From positions 5,903 through 69,902 of the forward strand of contig JASLMY010000004.1 in NCBI GenBank assembly GCA_030746295.1: a stretch of DNA of 64,000 nt, in the 5' to 3' direction. Below, in pieces: positions 43,901 to 51,861 of this stretch (its first letter is position 1; the number at the start of each line of letters is the position of its first letter). Source of the stretch: Alphaproteobacteria bacterium. Lineage in GTDB: Bacteria > Pseudomonadota > Alphaproteobacteria > GCA-2731375. The notes beneath the pieces are model-generated. The model did not search any database. It worked only from the letters and a program-made list of their open reading frames with translations, and was not told the origin of the DNA. Made by a program: the position numbers and the translations under genes.

Positions 43901-44435
43901 CCTTTCCGGCCTCGCCGTGGCTGTGGCAGCCAACCTCTTCCGGCTGATGGCCTACAAGGACGAGTACGAGGTCGCCCGCCTCTATACCTCGGGCGACTTC
44001 GAGGCCAAGCTCGCCAAGCAGTTCGAGGGCGACTACCGGCTCAAGTTCCACTTGGCACCGCCGCTCCTCTCACCCCCCGACCCCGTTACCGGCGAGGCCG
44101 AGAAGCGCGAGTTCGGGCCCTGGACCTTCGCAGTCTTGAAGTGGTTGGCAAAGATGCGGCGCTGGCGCGGCAGCCGCCTCGACCTCTTCGGCCGGACCGA
44201 GGAGCGCCGGCTGGAGCGGCAGTGGATCGCCGACTACGAGGCCTTGCTCGAAGAGCTGATCTGGACCCTGAGCCCGGAGAACCACGCCCTTGCCGTCCGC
44301 CTCGCCGAGGTGCCGGCGACGATCCGCGGCTTCGGCCATGTCAAGGCCCGCAACATAGCCCAGGCCGAGGCCGATCTCGCCGCCCTCCTGCCGCTCTACC
44401 GCGACCCGACGGCGCGGGCCGACGCGGCGGAGTGA
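40956..44435 (+). CDS. Fused indolepyruvate:ferredoxin oxidoreductase (IorAB-type)
   Basis: A 1159-aa 2-oxoacid:ferredoxin oxidoreductase that carries the alpha (pyrimidine-binding) and gamma parts on one chain. It has an N-terminal KTG-like region with SGYRGSPLGGYDTALW (about 51-66), a TPP domain with SGCPHNTSTRLPEGS, GIGCHGMALWVPERR and FNDAVAMTGGQPHDG (about 430-540), and an Fe-S segment with CEDCGDCSVQSNC (about 636-648) and CNKDFSCLKGFCPSF. The C-terminal gamma domain starts FGILVTGIGGSGVITIGQLL (about 718-737). AGGAA sits seven bases before the ATG. It oxidises arylpyruvates or branched 2-oxoacids to acyl-CoA in oxygen-tolerant bacteria. It is divergent from the thioesterase gene. Confidence 0.93.
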   Translation: MLLANVSLDDKYTAEAGRVFMTGMQALVRLPMMQRQRDLAAGLNTAGFISGYRGSPLGGYDTALWRAAPFLKRQHIHFQPGVNEDLAATSVWGTQQVNLWPGGRYDGVFGIWYGKGPGVDRSGDALKHGNINGTAPHGGVLTLAGDDHGCKSSTLAHQSEPSFMAASIPVLNPAGVQEYLDFGLHGFQMSRYSGCWVGFKCVGDTVESSATVSIDPNRVEIRLPQDFALPDGGLNIRNPDPFLGQEVRLLEWKLPAAQAYVRANGLDRVVVEADRPRLGIVTTGKAYLDVRQAFDELGLDEAALRDLGIRLYKVALVWPLEPEGALDFARGLEEIFVVEEKRGLIEDQLKALLYNRPETPRLIIGKRDEEGRVLLPESGEITPAMVARAIVGRLRRHHERPEFDQRLARLEQIEAAADGQPARLLRHAYFCSGCPHNTSTRLPEGSRAMAGIGCHGMALWVPERRTETITHMGGEGVNWIGQAPFTDTDHIFQNLGDGTYFHSGLMAIRAAAASGVNITYKILFNDAVAMTGGQPHDGQLTPWEISRQVAAEGAARVVVVTDEPDKDAAGPDWAPGVTVHHRDELDAVQRSLREIPGVTVLIYDQTCAAEKRRRRKRGTFPDPDRRVFINDAVCEDCGDCSVQSNCVSVEPLETPWGRKRQINQSACNKDFSCLKGFCPSFVTVEGGRIRRAEAAGGGVDLDLDAVPVPQVPPANEPFGILVTGIGGSGVITIGQLLGMAAHLEGKAASVLDMTGLAQKNGAVMSHVRIADDADALHAVAIATGGARTVLGCDIVVASAQDVLACVTEGVTQAVINSDLTPTPSFVLDPSVEVSTAPMVARLKVALGEAATDFVAATRLATLLLGDAIATNLFMVGYAYQRGLIPLGADALDRAIELNGVAVEANRRAFALGRLAAHDGDAVWAAARPLLRTEIEAEAPADLAGLVARNAAVLTDYQDRAYASRFQTLVERVSAAEAARAPGLSGLAVAVAANLFRLMAYKDEYEVARLYTSGDFEAKLAKQFEGDYRLKFHLAPPLLSPPDPVTGEAEKREFGPWTFAVLKWLAKMRRWRGSRLDLFGRTEERRLERQWIADYEALLEELIWTLSPENHALAVRLAEVPATIRGFGHVKARNIAQAEADLAALLPLYRDPTARADAAE

Positions 44436-44598
44436 GCGCGTTGCCTGACGGGCCGTTTTTCGATTGTCGAAAGGTGCGGGGCGGTCAATGACCTTGGCGT
44501 ATGAGGAATCGATCTAAAATCCATAAAGTGGTTGAGATCGCTGAATGCCCATGGGTCAGGGCCTCGTATTCGGCAAAGACTCGCCAAAGGACGCACCG

Positions 44599-44826
44599 AT
44601 GTTGTCCCTCGAAGAGGCCTATTGTCAGATCACGGGCGAGGAGCGTGAGCGGTCGTTTCTCATGACCGATCCGCGCCAGAGCGACAATCCGATCGTCTTC
44701 GCAAACAATGCGTTCGTCCGCCTGACAGGCTACAGCCGCGACGAGGTCGAGAACTTTGTGGGCGTCCAGAACGCCATCGATCCGCCCGAAGTGGGCTCAG
44801 AACCCCTCGGCGGCATTCGAGGTTGA
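44599..44826 (+). pseudogene. Truncated LOV/PAS-domain protein
   Basis: Seventy-five codons from ATG 44599, which has AAAGGA seven bases upstream (the frame is open 18 codons earlier). Residues about 18-52 match the first half of a LOV-type PAS domain (RSFLMTDPRQSDNPIVFANN, then AFVRLTGYSRDEV). The next block of a LOV domain, GRNCRFLQ with the photo-active Cys, is missing: after DEVENF the sequence becomes an unrelated Gly/Pro/Ser tail and stops. It is therefore probably the 5' piece of a photoreceptor gene broken by a rearrangement. Confidence 0.6.
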
Positions 44827-45158
44827 ACCGTGCCGCCGGTAGTTCGCTGGTATGGCCACGCGAAGTGTAGTCCGATGGCCCAGAGGGTCCGAGCCGGATC
44901 CATCTGACAGCCGAGTTGCGCGAAAATCGTCGGTTCGCGCTCAAGTTGCCGGAGCGATTGTTCTTGTAACTTCATTGTGCTAATATACATTTATAAATTA
45001 CGGTATTTTGAACGATAGTTCCTTTCGTCGGATGTATCAGGCGTCAGTGCTTGATATAGGAGCGCTCAAGCAGATTTGCGCAGTATGAAACGGGTTTCGA
45101 TCCCGACACCGATTTGCCATGGGCGCTGGTGGTGGTTCCAGTACCTCGGAGGGTTGTG
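44827..45158. other. Intergenic region downstream of the broken LOV gene
   Basis: These 332 bases contain no supported gene. The left part (to about 44940) is GC-rich and continues the unrelated sequence that replaces the rest of the LOV gene. From about 44960 to 45110 the sequence becomes AT-rich (ctaatatacatttataaatt) and probably holds the hemerythrin promoter. No transposase, inverted ends or target-site duplication could be recognised. Confidence 0.5.
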
Positions 45159-45557
45159 ATGGATTGGAGCGCCGGGTTCTCGGAAAAGTTCGCGTATATG
45201 GATAAGGAGCACGAAGCGCTCGCCGCGAAACTGCAGGACGTGAAGACCATGCCGGAGGGCGGCGAAGGCGGGGGGCCGAAGTTTGAGGCTCTGAAGTTCC
45301 TACGAATGCTCAAGGAGCATGTAGGGAACGAAGAAGCCACGATGGAATGCTACCAGTATCCGGAACGCGAGCTTCACAAGAAGCATCACGAAATCCTGCT
45401 GGAGAGCGTCGAGTGCATCATCGAGTTCTTCGATGTCGCCGCCATGGCGGTGAACCGGGAAAGAATCGTGAACCACATCGAGAACCGGCTGTCCGAAGAA
45501 CTGTTTGTCGACAGTCGTCTTGCGAGTTTCTTGCGAGCGCAGCACGAAGCGATGTAG
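45159..45557 (+). CDS. Hemerythrin-like oxygen-binding protein
   Basis: A 132-aa four-helix-bundle protein with a di-iron site. Visible ligands are His18 (DKEHEAL), His54 and Glu58 (HVGNEEAT), His73 and His77 (HKKHHEIL), and His106 (VNHIENRL). The usual HxxxxD ligand after the last His is not seen: position 111 is Leu, although Glu and Asp occur nearby (SEELFVDSR). ATG 45159 follows GGAGG with six bases between. Bacterial hemerythrins store or deliver O2 or sense it; the partner is unknown. The broken LOV gene lies upstream. Confidence 0.86.
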   Translation: MDWSAGFSEKFAYMDKEHEALAAKLQDVKTMPEGGEGGGPKFEALKFLRMLKEHVGNEEATMECYQYPERELHKKHHEILLESVECIIEFFDVAAMAVNRERIVNHIENRLSEELFVDSRLASFLRAQHEAM

Positions 45558-45688
45558 TCGCGGTTGGCCGCGGGGTCCGTCGACCGGACTGTCGAGATGA
45601 TCCCGATTTTCGAGAACGTCTTTCCTGTCGAGACGATCGCCTCACCCGGAAGCGGGCCCGCGCCGCCACCCGCGACGGGGCCGCGCGG

Positions 45689-46084
45689 CTAGCCCTCGAG
45701 GTAGGCGCCAATACCGACGGCCGCGCCCGTGGGATCGGCGATGACGGCGAAGCGGCCGACATGCTCGACGTCGAACGGCTCGGTAACGACCGAGCCGCCC
45801 AGCGCCTGGCACTTGGCGACGGTGGCGTTGACGTCCTCGACGGTCAGATAGCCGGTCCAGTGCGCCGGCGCGCCTTCGAACTCCGGCCCCTCCATCGCCA
45901 TCATGCCGCCGGTCGGCCGGTCGCCCAGCTTGAAGACCGTGTAGGTGCCGCCCGACGGCATCGCCATCGACTCGGTGCTCCAGCCCATAAGCTCGGTGAA
46001 GAAGGCCTTGCAGGCCTCGGCGTCGGTGGTCATTAGCTCGTTCCAGCCGAAGGTGCCGGGCGTCATCTGCGGTTGCTCGGACAT
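45689..46084 (-). CDS. VOC-family (glyoxalase/bleomycin-resistance fold) protein
   Basis: A 131-aa single vicinal-oxygen-chelate domain. It starts GTFGWNELMTTDAEACKAFFTELMGWSTES (about 10-39), has FKLGDRPTGGMMAM, and continues with WTGYLTVEDVNATVAKCQALGGSVVTEPFDV and FAVIADPTGAAVGIG, the pattern of the YckA/27-kDa-antigen-like VOC group. AAGGA lies eight bases before ATG 46084. Function unknown; these proteins are metal-dependent isomerases, hydrolases or resistance proteins. Confidence 0.88.
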   Translation of the reverse strand: MSEQPQMTPGTFGWNELMTTDAEACKAFFTELMGWSTESMAMPSGGTYTVFKLGDRPTGGMMAMEGPEFEGAPAHWTGYLTVEDVNATVAKCQALGGSVVTEPFDVEHVGRFAVIADPTGAAVGIGAYLEG

Positions 46085-46180
46085 GGCGTCTTTCCTTCCC
46101 CTGTGGCGGCCCCGGCGCAATATAGCACCCCATGGTGGCCGGCCCCGTCCGGGATGCATCGGTAGCATGTCGGCAAAGCG

Positions 46181-47056
46181 TCAGGCGTGGCGGAGGGCGA
46201 GCTTGAGCAGTTGCGGCAGCGCCACGCCGCCGACGACGATGGCCACCGCCAGGACGTCGAGCGGGGTTATCCGCTCACCCAGGAAGAGGGCCGCCATCGG
46301 CAGGGTAAAAGGGGCGGAGAGGCAGGAGAACAGGCTCGCTCGCCCGACCGGCAGGCGTTGCAGCGCGAAGTTGTAGAGGAAGAAGGGCGAAGCCGTGGCG
46401 ACCGCGAGGAACAGCAGCAGGCCGACCTCGGCGCCGGTGATGTCTGCGAACGGGGCCGGCGGCCGCTCGACGGCGACGAGGGCGAGCGCCGCCACCGCCA
46501 TCGCCACCGTCATCTGCGCCGCCGTCGTCACCATCGGCCGGCCGACGCTCTGGGCCACGCGTCGGGCGATCAGCTGGTTGACGCAGGCGCAGAGAATGCC
46601 GGCCAGCGCCAGCGCGTCGCCGACGAGCGAGCCTTGACCGAGCCCGCTCTGATGCCAGACGAGCGTCAAGGTGCCGCTGAAGGCGATGGCGGCCCCGCCC
46701 ATGATCGCGAGGCTGATCGGCTCGCCCAGCACCAGGCGCCCCAGGATCGGCATCAGAAGCGGCATCAGGCTCCAGAAGACGGCAACGTTGACAGCGACGG
46801 TGTGCGACAGCCCGGCCAGGATCAGAAGCGTCACCAGGCCCGGGTCCAGGACCCCCATCAACAGCGGCAGTCGGTTGCCGGGCCCGAAGGCGACCCGCTG
46901 GCGGCCGAGCGCCACCAGCAGCCAGAGCATGGCTGCGGCCAGGAGGAAGCGGGCGCTCGCCACCTCGGTGATGGCGAGGCCGCCGAGTGCCGCCTTGTTG
47001 CCGATCGTCGACGAGGCCCAGAACAGCACCGCGAGCACCATCGCCAGCGACGGCAT
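46181..47056 (-). CDS. EamA-family DMT transporter
   Basis: A 291-aa membrane protein with ten helices in two EamA repeats. The conserved ends of the repeats (WSLMPLLMPILGRLVLGEPIS near 91-111, LSAPFTLPMAALFLGERITPLDVLAVAIVVGG near 239-270) are clear. GGGAG is ten bases before ATG 47056. It is a second, unrelated-in-sequence DMT exporter in this window besides the one at 5275. Substrate unknown. Confidence 0.88.
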   Translation of the reverse strand: MPSLAMVLAVLFWASSTIGNKAALGGLAITEVASARFLLAAAMLWLLVALGRQRVAFGPGNRLPLLMGVLDPGLVTLLILAGLSHTVAVNVAVFWSLMPLLMPILGRLVLGEPISLAIMGGAAIAFSGTLTLVWHQSGLGQGSLVGDALALAGILCACVNQLIARRVAQSVGRPMVTTAAQMTVAMAVAALALVAVERPPAPFADITGAEVGLLLFLAVATASPFFLYNFALQRLPVGRASLFSCLSAPFTLPMAALFLGERITPLDVLAVAIVVGGVALPQLLKLALRHA

Positions 47057-47223
47057 GAGTTCCGCACTCCCCGATCAGGTTGATTTTGCCAGGACGAGCC
47101 AGAGCTTAGGTGCGAAACCCGGTCTTGGACAGGCCCCGCCGGCACCGCGTTGCCAGGCTGGGGCGAATTGGCTACAACGCCGGCAGAATTCAATCCTGCA
47201 GAAACAACCCCGGCGGCGCCCCC

Positions 47224-48903
47224 ATGGCTTCCTATCAATACATCTATGTCATGCGCGACCTGAAGAAGGTGCTCAGGAACGGCCGTGAGGTGCTGCGCGG
47301 CATCACGCTCGCTTTCCTGCCCGGCGCCAAGATCGGCGTCATCGGCCCGAACGGCGCCGGCAAGTCGACCTTGCTGCGCATCATGGCCGGGCTCGATACC
47401 GAGATCGCCGGCGAGGCCTGGGCCGCCGAGGGGGTCAAGGTCGGCTTCCTGCCGCAGGAGCCCGAGCTTGACGCGGACAAAGACGTGCTCGCCAACGTCA
47501 TGGAGGGCGTCGCCGAGACCAAGGCGTTGGTGGACCGCTTCGAGGAAGTTAGCGCCCGCTTCGCCGAGCCCCTCGACGACGACGAGATGAACGCGCTCCT
47601 GGAGGAGCAGGGCGAGCTGCAAGAGAAGATCGACGCCGCCGACGCCTGGGACCTGGAGCGTCATATCGAAATCGCCATGGATGCGCTGCGCTGCCCGCCG
47701 GGCGATGCCGCGGTCGAGACGTTGTCGGGCGGCGAGCGTCGCCGCGTCGCGCTCTGCCGGCTCTTGCTCTCGAAACCGGATCTGCTGTTGCTGGACGAGC
47801 CGACCAACCATCTCGACGCGGAATCAGTGGCCTGGCTCGAGCGTCACCTGGAGGACTATGCCGGCACCGTCGTGGCGGTGACGCATGACCGCTACTTCCT
47901 CGACAACGTCGCCGGCTGGATTCTGGAGCTCGATCGGGGTCGCGGCCTGCCCTTCGAGGGCAACTACTCCGGTTGGTTGGAGCAGAAGGAGAAACGCCTC
48001 GTCGCCGAGGGCAAGCAGGAAGAGGCGCGCCAGCGCGCGCTCGCCGACGAGTTGGAGTGGATACGGGCCTCGCCGCGGGCCCGCCAGGCGAAGAGCAAGG
48101 CCCGCATCCGCGCCTATGAGGAGCTTCTGCAACAAGGCCAGGATCAGGGGCCGTCCCGGGCCCAGATCGTGATCCCACCCGGTCCTCGGCTCGGTGACCT
48201 GGTGATCGAGGCCGAGCATCTATCCAAGGGCTTCGGCGACCACCTGCTGATCGACGACTTGAGCTTCCGGGTGCCGCCGGGCTCCATCGTCGGCATCATC
48301 GGACCCAACGGTGCCGGCAAGACGACGCTCTTCCGCATGATCGTGGGCCAGGAGACGCCCGACGACGGTAGTTTGCGTGAGGGCGACACGGTGGCGCTCG
48401 GCTACGTCGATCAATCGCGCGAATCGCTGGCGGCCGAGAAGTCCGTCTGGGAGGAGATCTCGGGCGGCCTCGACGAGCTCGAACTCGGCCGCCGCAAGGT
48501 CTTGAGCCGGGCCTATTGCAGCTGGTTCGGGTTTCGCGGCGGCGACCAGCAAAAGCCGGTCGGGCAGCTCTCGGGCGGCGAGCGCAACCGGATCCACCTC
48601 GCCAAGATGCTGAAGTCGGGCGCCAACGTGATCCTGCTCGACGAGCCGACCAACGACCTCGACGTCGATACCCTCCGCGCACTGGAAGAGGCGCTGTTGG
48701 AGTTCGCCGGCTGCGTCATGATCATCAGCCATGACCGCTGGTTCCTGGACCGGATCGCCAATCACATCCTCGCCTTCGAGGGCGACAGCCACGTCGAGTG
48801 GTTCGAGGGCAACTACGAGGCCTACGAGGAAGACTACAACCGCCGCCTGGGCGCCGAGGCCGAACAGCCCCACCGCATCAGGTACAAGCCGCTGCAGCGC
48901 TGA
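47224..48903 (+). CDS. ettA: Energy-dependent translational throttle protein EttA (ABC-F)
   Basis: A 559-aa cytosolic ABC-F ATPase that binds the ribosomal E site and gates the first peptide bond according to the ADP/ATP ratio. It has two ATPase domains: Walker [10 protein letters not shown] (about 42-50) and GPNGAGKTT (about 360-368), signatures [11 protein letters not shown] and [11 protein letters not shown], and Walker [13 protein letters not shown] and [12 protein letters not shown]. Between them is a linker of about 80 residues ([17 protein letters not shown]) matching the P-site tRNA-interaction motif. Length equals E. coli EttA (555). The start is chosen from the conserved [10 protein letters not shown]. 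Confidence 0.95.
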   Translation: MASYQYIYVMRDLKKVLRNGREVLRGITLAFLPGAKIGVIGPNGAGKSTLLRIMAGLDTEIAGEAWAAEGVKVGFLPQEPELDADKDVLANVMEGVAETKALVDRFEEVSARFAEPLDDDEMNALLEEQGELQEKIDAADAWDLERHIEIAMDALRCPPGDAAVETLSGGERRRVALCRLLLSKPDLLLLDEPTNHLDAESVAWLERHLEDYAGTVVAVTHDRYFLDNVAGWILELDRGRGLPFEGNYSGWLEQKEKRLVAEGKQEEARQRALADELEWIRASPRARQAKSKARIRAYEELLQQGQDQGPSRAQIVIPPGPRLGDLVIEAEHLSKGFGDHLLIDDLSFRVPPGSIVGIIGPNGAGKTTLFRMIVGQETPDDGSLREGDTVALGYVDQSRESLAAEKSVWEEISGGLDELELGRRKVLSRAYCSWFGFRGGDQQKPVGQLSGGERNRIHLAKMLKSGANVILLDEPTNDLDVDTLRALEEALLEFAGCVMIISHDRWFLDRIANHILAFEGDSHVEWFEGNYEAYEEDYNRRLGAEAEQPHRIRYKPLQR

Positions 48904-48924
48904 ACGACGGTTCCGGGGGGTCAC

Positions 48925-49548
48925 TCACTGGAAGGCGGCGACCTTCTGCTCCAACTCGCGGATCAGGCCGTCGACGCCGGCGCCGTTGCGCTGGATCACG
49001 GCGTTGAATTCGGAGCGCTGGGTGATCACCATGCTGACCCCCTCGACCATGACGTCGACGATCTTCAGCGAGGCATCGCTCTTGCTTTTGCGGATCCGCC
49101 ATTGCACGACGAGGGGCGGCGCGCCCTCGCGCGCGATCTCGGTCTCGACCATCCGGCCGCGCTTGCCATCGGCGCGCTCGCTTTTGACGCGGAAGGTCTC
49201 GCCGGCGTACTTCTCGAAGCGAAGCGTGTAGCTCTTGACGATCAATTGCTCGAATACCGCCAGGTACTGTTCTCGCTGGCTTTCGTCAGCCTTGCGCCAG
49301 TGGCGGCCGAGCACGAACTTGGCGATCGCCTTGATCGCGAAGCCCTTGTCGAGAAGGTTCTGGAACCGTGCCTCGCGGACCTTGCGGTCGACATCCGAGG
49401 GCGCCAGGGCATTGATCGCTTCGTTGCCGAGCTTTTCGATGAAGGCGCTGGCTTGGCCGGGCTCGATGACCGAAGCAGGCCACGCGGCGAGCGGCCAGAG
49501 CCAGATCAGCCCTGCCAGAACAATTTGAACTCCGCGGCGCGTTGGCAT
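48925..49548 (-). CDS. mlaC: MlaC-type phospholipid-binding periplasmic protein
   Basis: A 207-aa Tol/Ttg2D-family protein. An N-terminal signal peptide (about 1-25, ending at AWPAS) exports it to the periplasm. The mature domain carries the family pattern RFQNLLDKGFAIKAIAKFVLGRHWRKADESQREQYLAVFEQLIVKSYTLRF. It shuttles phospholipids between MlaA in the outer membrane and the MlaFEDB complex. It lies 16 bases downstream of mlaA on the same strand, so the pair are one operon; mlaDEFB are not in the window. Confidence 0.93.
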   Translation of the reverse strand: MPTRRGVQIVLAGLIWLWPLAAWPASVIEPGQASAFIEKLGNEAINALAPSDVDRKVREARFQNLLDKGFAIKAIAKFVLGRHWRKADESQREQYLAVFEQLIVKSYTLRFEKYAGETFRVKSERADGKRGRMVETEIAREGAPPLVVQWRIRKSKSDASLKIVDVMVEGVSMVITQRSEFNAVIQRNGAGVDGLIRELEQKVAAFQ

Positions 49549-49564
49549 CGATCGCTCGGGCCGC

Positions 49565-50410
49565 CTAGTTTCGTCGAACCGTCTTCAGCGCCTTCAGTTC
49601 CTGCTCGTCGTCGTCCTCGAAGTCGATCGAGAGGTCGGGCGCCGGCATGTCCGCCCCTTCGCCATTCAAGATGGCGGCCCGGCGTTGCTGTCGGTAAAGG
49701 CTTCGAATGGTGACGTAGAAATCGATCGAGGTGCGCTCGATTTCGTCGATGGCCTCGATCGTGCGGCTGCGCTTGTCGACGCCGGTGGCGAGGAAACGCG
49801 AGAGCGAGAAATAGAACCTCTGGCCGCTGGGAATGACGTAGCTCACCGGGTCCAGGAAGATGTCCCCGACTTTGCCGGCAACGGCCCGCGGCGAGGACGG
49901 TCCGACCAGCGGCAGCATCAGATAGGGGCCCTCGGAAACACCCCAAACCGCCAGAGTTTGTCCGAAATCCTCGCCGTGGTAGCGGACCGGCTCGCTGCCG
50001 TCGCCCGGGTCCATGCCCATGACGTCGATGACGCCGCCGGCGCCGGTCAGCGTGTTGAGGGTCAGGCGCCGGGCGCTCTCGCTGGCCCGCCGCGCCTCGC
50101 CCTGCAACAGGTCGTTCACCAGGATGTTGGGGGTACGAATGTTGTTGAGCACGTTTCGAACGCCGTCGCGAACGCCGCCCGGCACCACGGTCCGATAGGT
50201 CTCGGCCACCGGGCGAAGGACGGCCCGGTCCAAGCTGCGGTTGAATTCCAGAACGGAACGGTTGAAGGGCTCCAGCGGGTCGTTGGCCTCTTTGTACGCC
50301 GCCAGCGCTTCCTTGTCGTCGGCCGGTGGCGGTGTCGCACAGCCGACGGTCAGTGCCAGCGCCGCGGTCACGGCTGCGAACTTGATCCAGCCCCAAACTC
50401 CATGGACCAC
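49565..50410 (-). CDS. mlaA: MlaA/VacJ outer-membrane lipoprotein
   Basis: A 281-aa lipoprotein with a lipobox ALTVGC (Cys24) after a hydrophobic signal. The start is a GTG with GAGG nine bases upstream; no ATG is available in frame. The VacJ domain contains DPLEPFNRSVLEFNRSLDRAVLRP (about 43-66), NVLNNIRTPNILVNDLLQG and FGQTLAVWGVSEGPYLMLPLVGPSSPR. It removes phospholipids from the outer leaflet of the outer membrane and hands them to MlaC, whose gene follows directly. A charged C-terminal tail (DFEDDDEQELK) extends beyond the usual end. Confidence 0.94.
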   Translation of the reverse strand: MVHGVWGWIKFAAVTAALALTVGCATPPPADDKEALAAYKEANDPLEPFNRSVLEFNRSLDRAVLRPVAETYRTVVPGGVRDGVRNVLNNIRTPNILVNDLLQGEARRASESARRLTLNTLTGAGGVIDVMGMDPGDGSEPVRYHGEDFGQTLAVWGVSEGPYLMLPLVGPSSPRAVAGKVGDIFLDPVSYVIPSGQRFYFSLSRFLATGVDKRSRTIEAIDEIERTSIDFYVTIRSLYRQQRRAAILNGEGADMPAPDLSIDFEDDDEQELKALKTVRRN

Positions 50411-50889
50411 GATTCGTTACCTCGCTGTCCTACGCGCCCTATCCGCACTCGACCGGGCGTTACATCTCAACACCGTACCGCCGTCGAACCGCGCGCGCGC
50501 CGGTGCCGAATACTGCGGCACAGAGCTGAGCAATTGGTTAACGGCGTCGAAGCCCCATGACTAGAGCGAAATCGTACCCAATTGCGCTCGCCTTGGCCAG
50601 CACTTAACCCCGTCGAACTGAAGTATTCACCGGCGCGCGTTCTTGTGGGCCAAGCGCCGCGGGTACCGGCGACCCGGCGTCTCGCTCGGCGCTGTCCGGT
50701 CCGCCGACGGCAGCGGCGAGCGGTGTCGCGGCGTACACCAAGTGTTAACTTGCTAACCATATAAAGATATGTTTATATGTCGCTCCTTTACGGGGTGCGG
50801 GATCGGCGATCCTGTGATCGACGGTCGCGTCGGCAGGGATCGCGCGGGGCAAGCGGTAGGCGCAAGTGGGGACGGGAGAAGCCTAGGGG
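50411..50889. other. Divergent intergenic region before the methionine block
   Basis: These 479 bases separate mlaA (minus) and the ArsR-methyltransferase gene (plus). Most is high-GC sequence without a supported gene. A sharp AT-rich island at about 50745-50785 carries the operator-like palindrome and likely the promoter for the methionine genes. From there to the start codon is a leader of about 110 bases; no SAM riboswitch fold was recognised in it by eye. Confidence 0.55.
50758..50779. promoter_or_regulatory. 22-bp operator-like palindrome upstream of the methionine operon
   Basis: The arms catataaa and tttatatg are exact complements, and ten of the eleven base pairs across the full 22-bp site match (only positions 50766 and 50771 differ). 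It lies 110 bases before an ArsR-family gene. ArsR-type methionine regulators such as SahR are known to bind AT-rich palindromes before SAM/SAH/methionine genes, so autoregulation by the adjacent gene is likely. That role is inferred. Confidence 0.6.
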
Positions 50890-51861
50890 ATGGAGCAAGT
50901 ACTTGTAGGCATGCGGGCAGCGGCCGAGCCGACCCGATTGCGGCTGCTGGCGATTTGCGCCTATGCCGAGTTGACGGTCACCGAGCTGACCCAGATTCTG
51001 GGCCAAAGCCAGCCCCGAATCTCGCGGCACCTCAAGCTCTTGTGCGATGCCGGCCTCCTGAACCGATACCGCGAGGGCACCTGGGCCTTCTACCGTCTGG
51101 CGGAAGAGGGGCCGTGTGCCGAGTTGGCGGCGCTCCTGATCGATCTGCTGCCCGACGACGATCCCGTCCTGACCCTGGATCTGGAGCGGCTGGAAGGGGT
51201 CAAGGCCGCACGAGCCAAGGCGGCGGCCGACTATTTCCGAGCCAACGCTCGCGACTGGGACGAGATCCGCAACCTCTACGTGCCCGAGGCCGAAGTCGAG
51301 GCCGCCCTGGTCGAGATCCTGGCCGATCAAACGATCGAAGACTTCCTCGACATCGGCACCGGCACCGGGCGGATACTCGAGATCTTCGCGCCTCGCATCA
51401 ACCGCGGCCTCGGCATTGATCTCAGCCACGAGATGCTGCGCGTCGCCCGGGCCAAGCTGGAGCAGGCCGGCATCCGCAACTGCCAGGTCCGCCACGGCGA
51501 TTTCTACAATCTGTCGGTCGCCGGCGCCTCGTTCGACGCCGCCGTCATCCACCAGGTGCTGCATTTCGCCGAGGACCCGGGCGCCGCCGTGGTCGAGGCG
51601 GCGCGCGTTCTGCGCCCCGGCGGGCGGCTGGTGGTGGTCGATTTCGCGCCACACGAAGAAAGCTTCCTCAGGGCCGAGCATCAGCACCGCTGGCTCGGCT
51701 TCGACGATGCCGAGATCGCCCGCTGGTTCCTTGCCGCCGGGCTCGAATCGGCGCCGGCGGTACGGCTCGCCGGCACGCCGCTGACGGTCGTGATCTGGCA
51801 GGCCCAGCGGCCCGAGCGGGAGCGGACAAAGGGGACCGGCATGGGGGAGGCGGTGGGATGA
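50890..51861 (+). CDS. ArsR-family regulator fused to SAM-dependent methyltransferase domain
   Basis: A 323-aa two-domain protein. An ArsR winged helix (about 1-90) contains RLRLLAICAYAELTVTELTQILGQSQPRISRHLKLL with the recognition helix, but no metal-site Cys. A class I methyltransferase domain (about 120-310) has the SAM-binding motif LDIGTGTGRILE (about 155-166) and the VEAARVLRPGGRLVVVDF block. This fusion commonly precedes metF/metH in alphaproteobacteria, and the SAM-type pocket suggests SAM or SAH sensing rather than methylation. Its stop overlaps metF by four bases (ATGA). GGGAG precedes the ATG by 11. Confidence 0.9.
   Translation: MEQVLVGMRAAAEPTRLRLLAICAYAELTVTELTQILGQSQPRISRHLKLLCDAGLLNRYREGTWAFYRLAEEGPCAELAALLIDLLPDDDPVLTLDLERLEGVKAARAKAAADYFRANARDWDEIRNLYVPEAEVEAALVEILADQTIEDFLDIGTGTGRILEIFAPRINRGLGIDLSHEMLRVARAKLEQAGIRNCQVRHGDFYNLSVAGASFDAAVIHQVLHFAEDPGAAVVEAARVLRPGGRLVVVDFAPHEESFLRAEHQHRWLGFDDAEIARWFLAAGLESAPAVRLAGTPLTVVIWQAQRPERERTKGTGMGEAVG

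Noticed and set aside
44436..44475. Terminator after the IOR gene
   Set aside because: Only a five-base stem with a T-run on the wrong side is present; too weak to call.
44660..44990. Minus-strand frames across the broken LOV gene as a transposase remnant
   Set aside because: No DDE or other transposase motif or inverted ends are visible; kept only as an unidentified junction.
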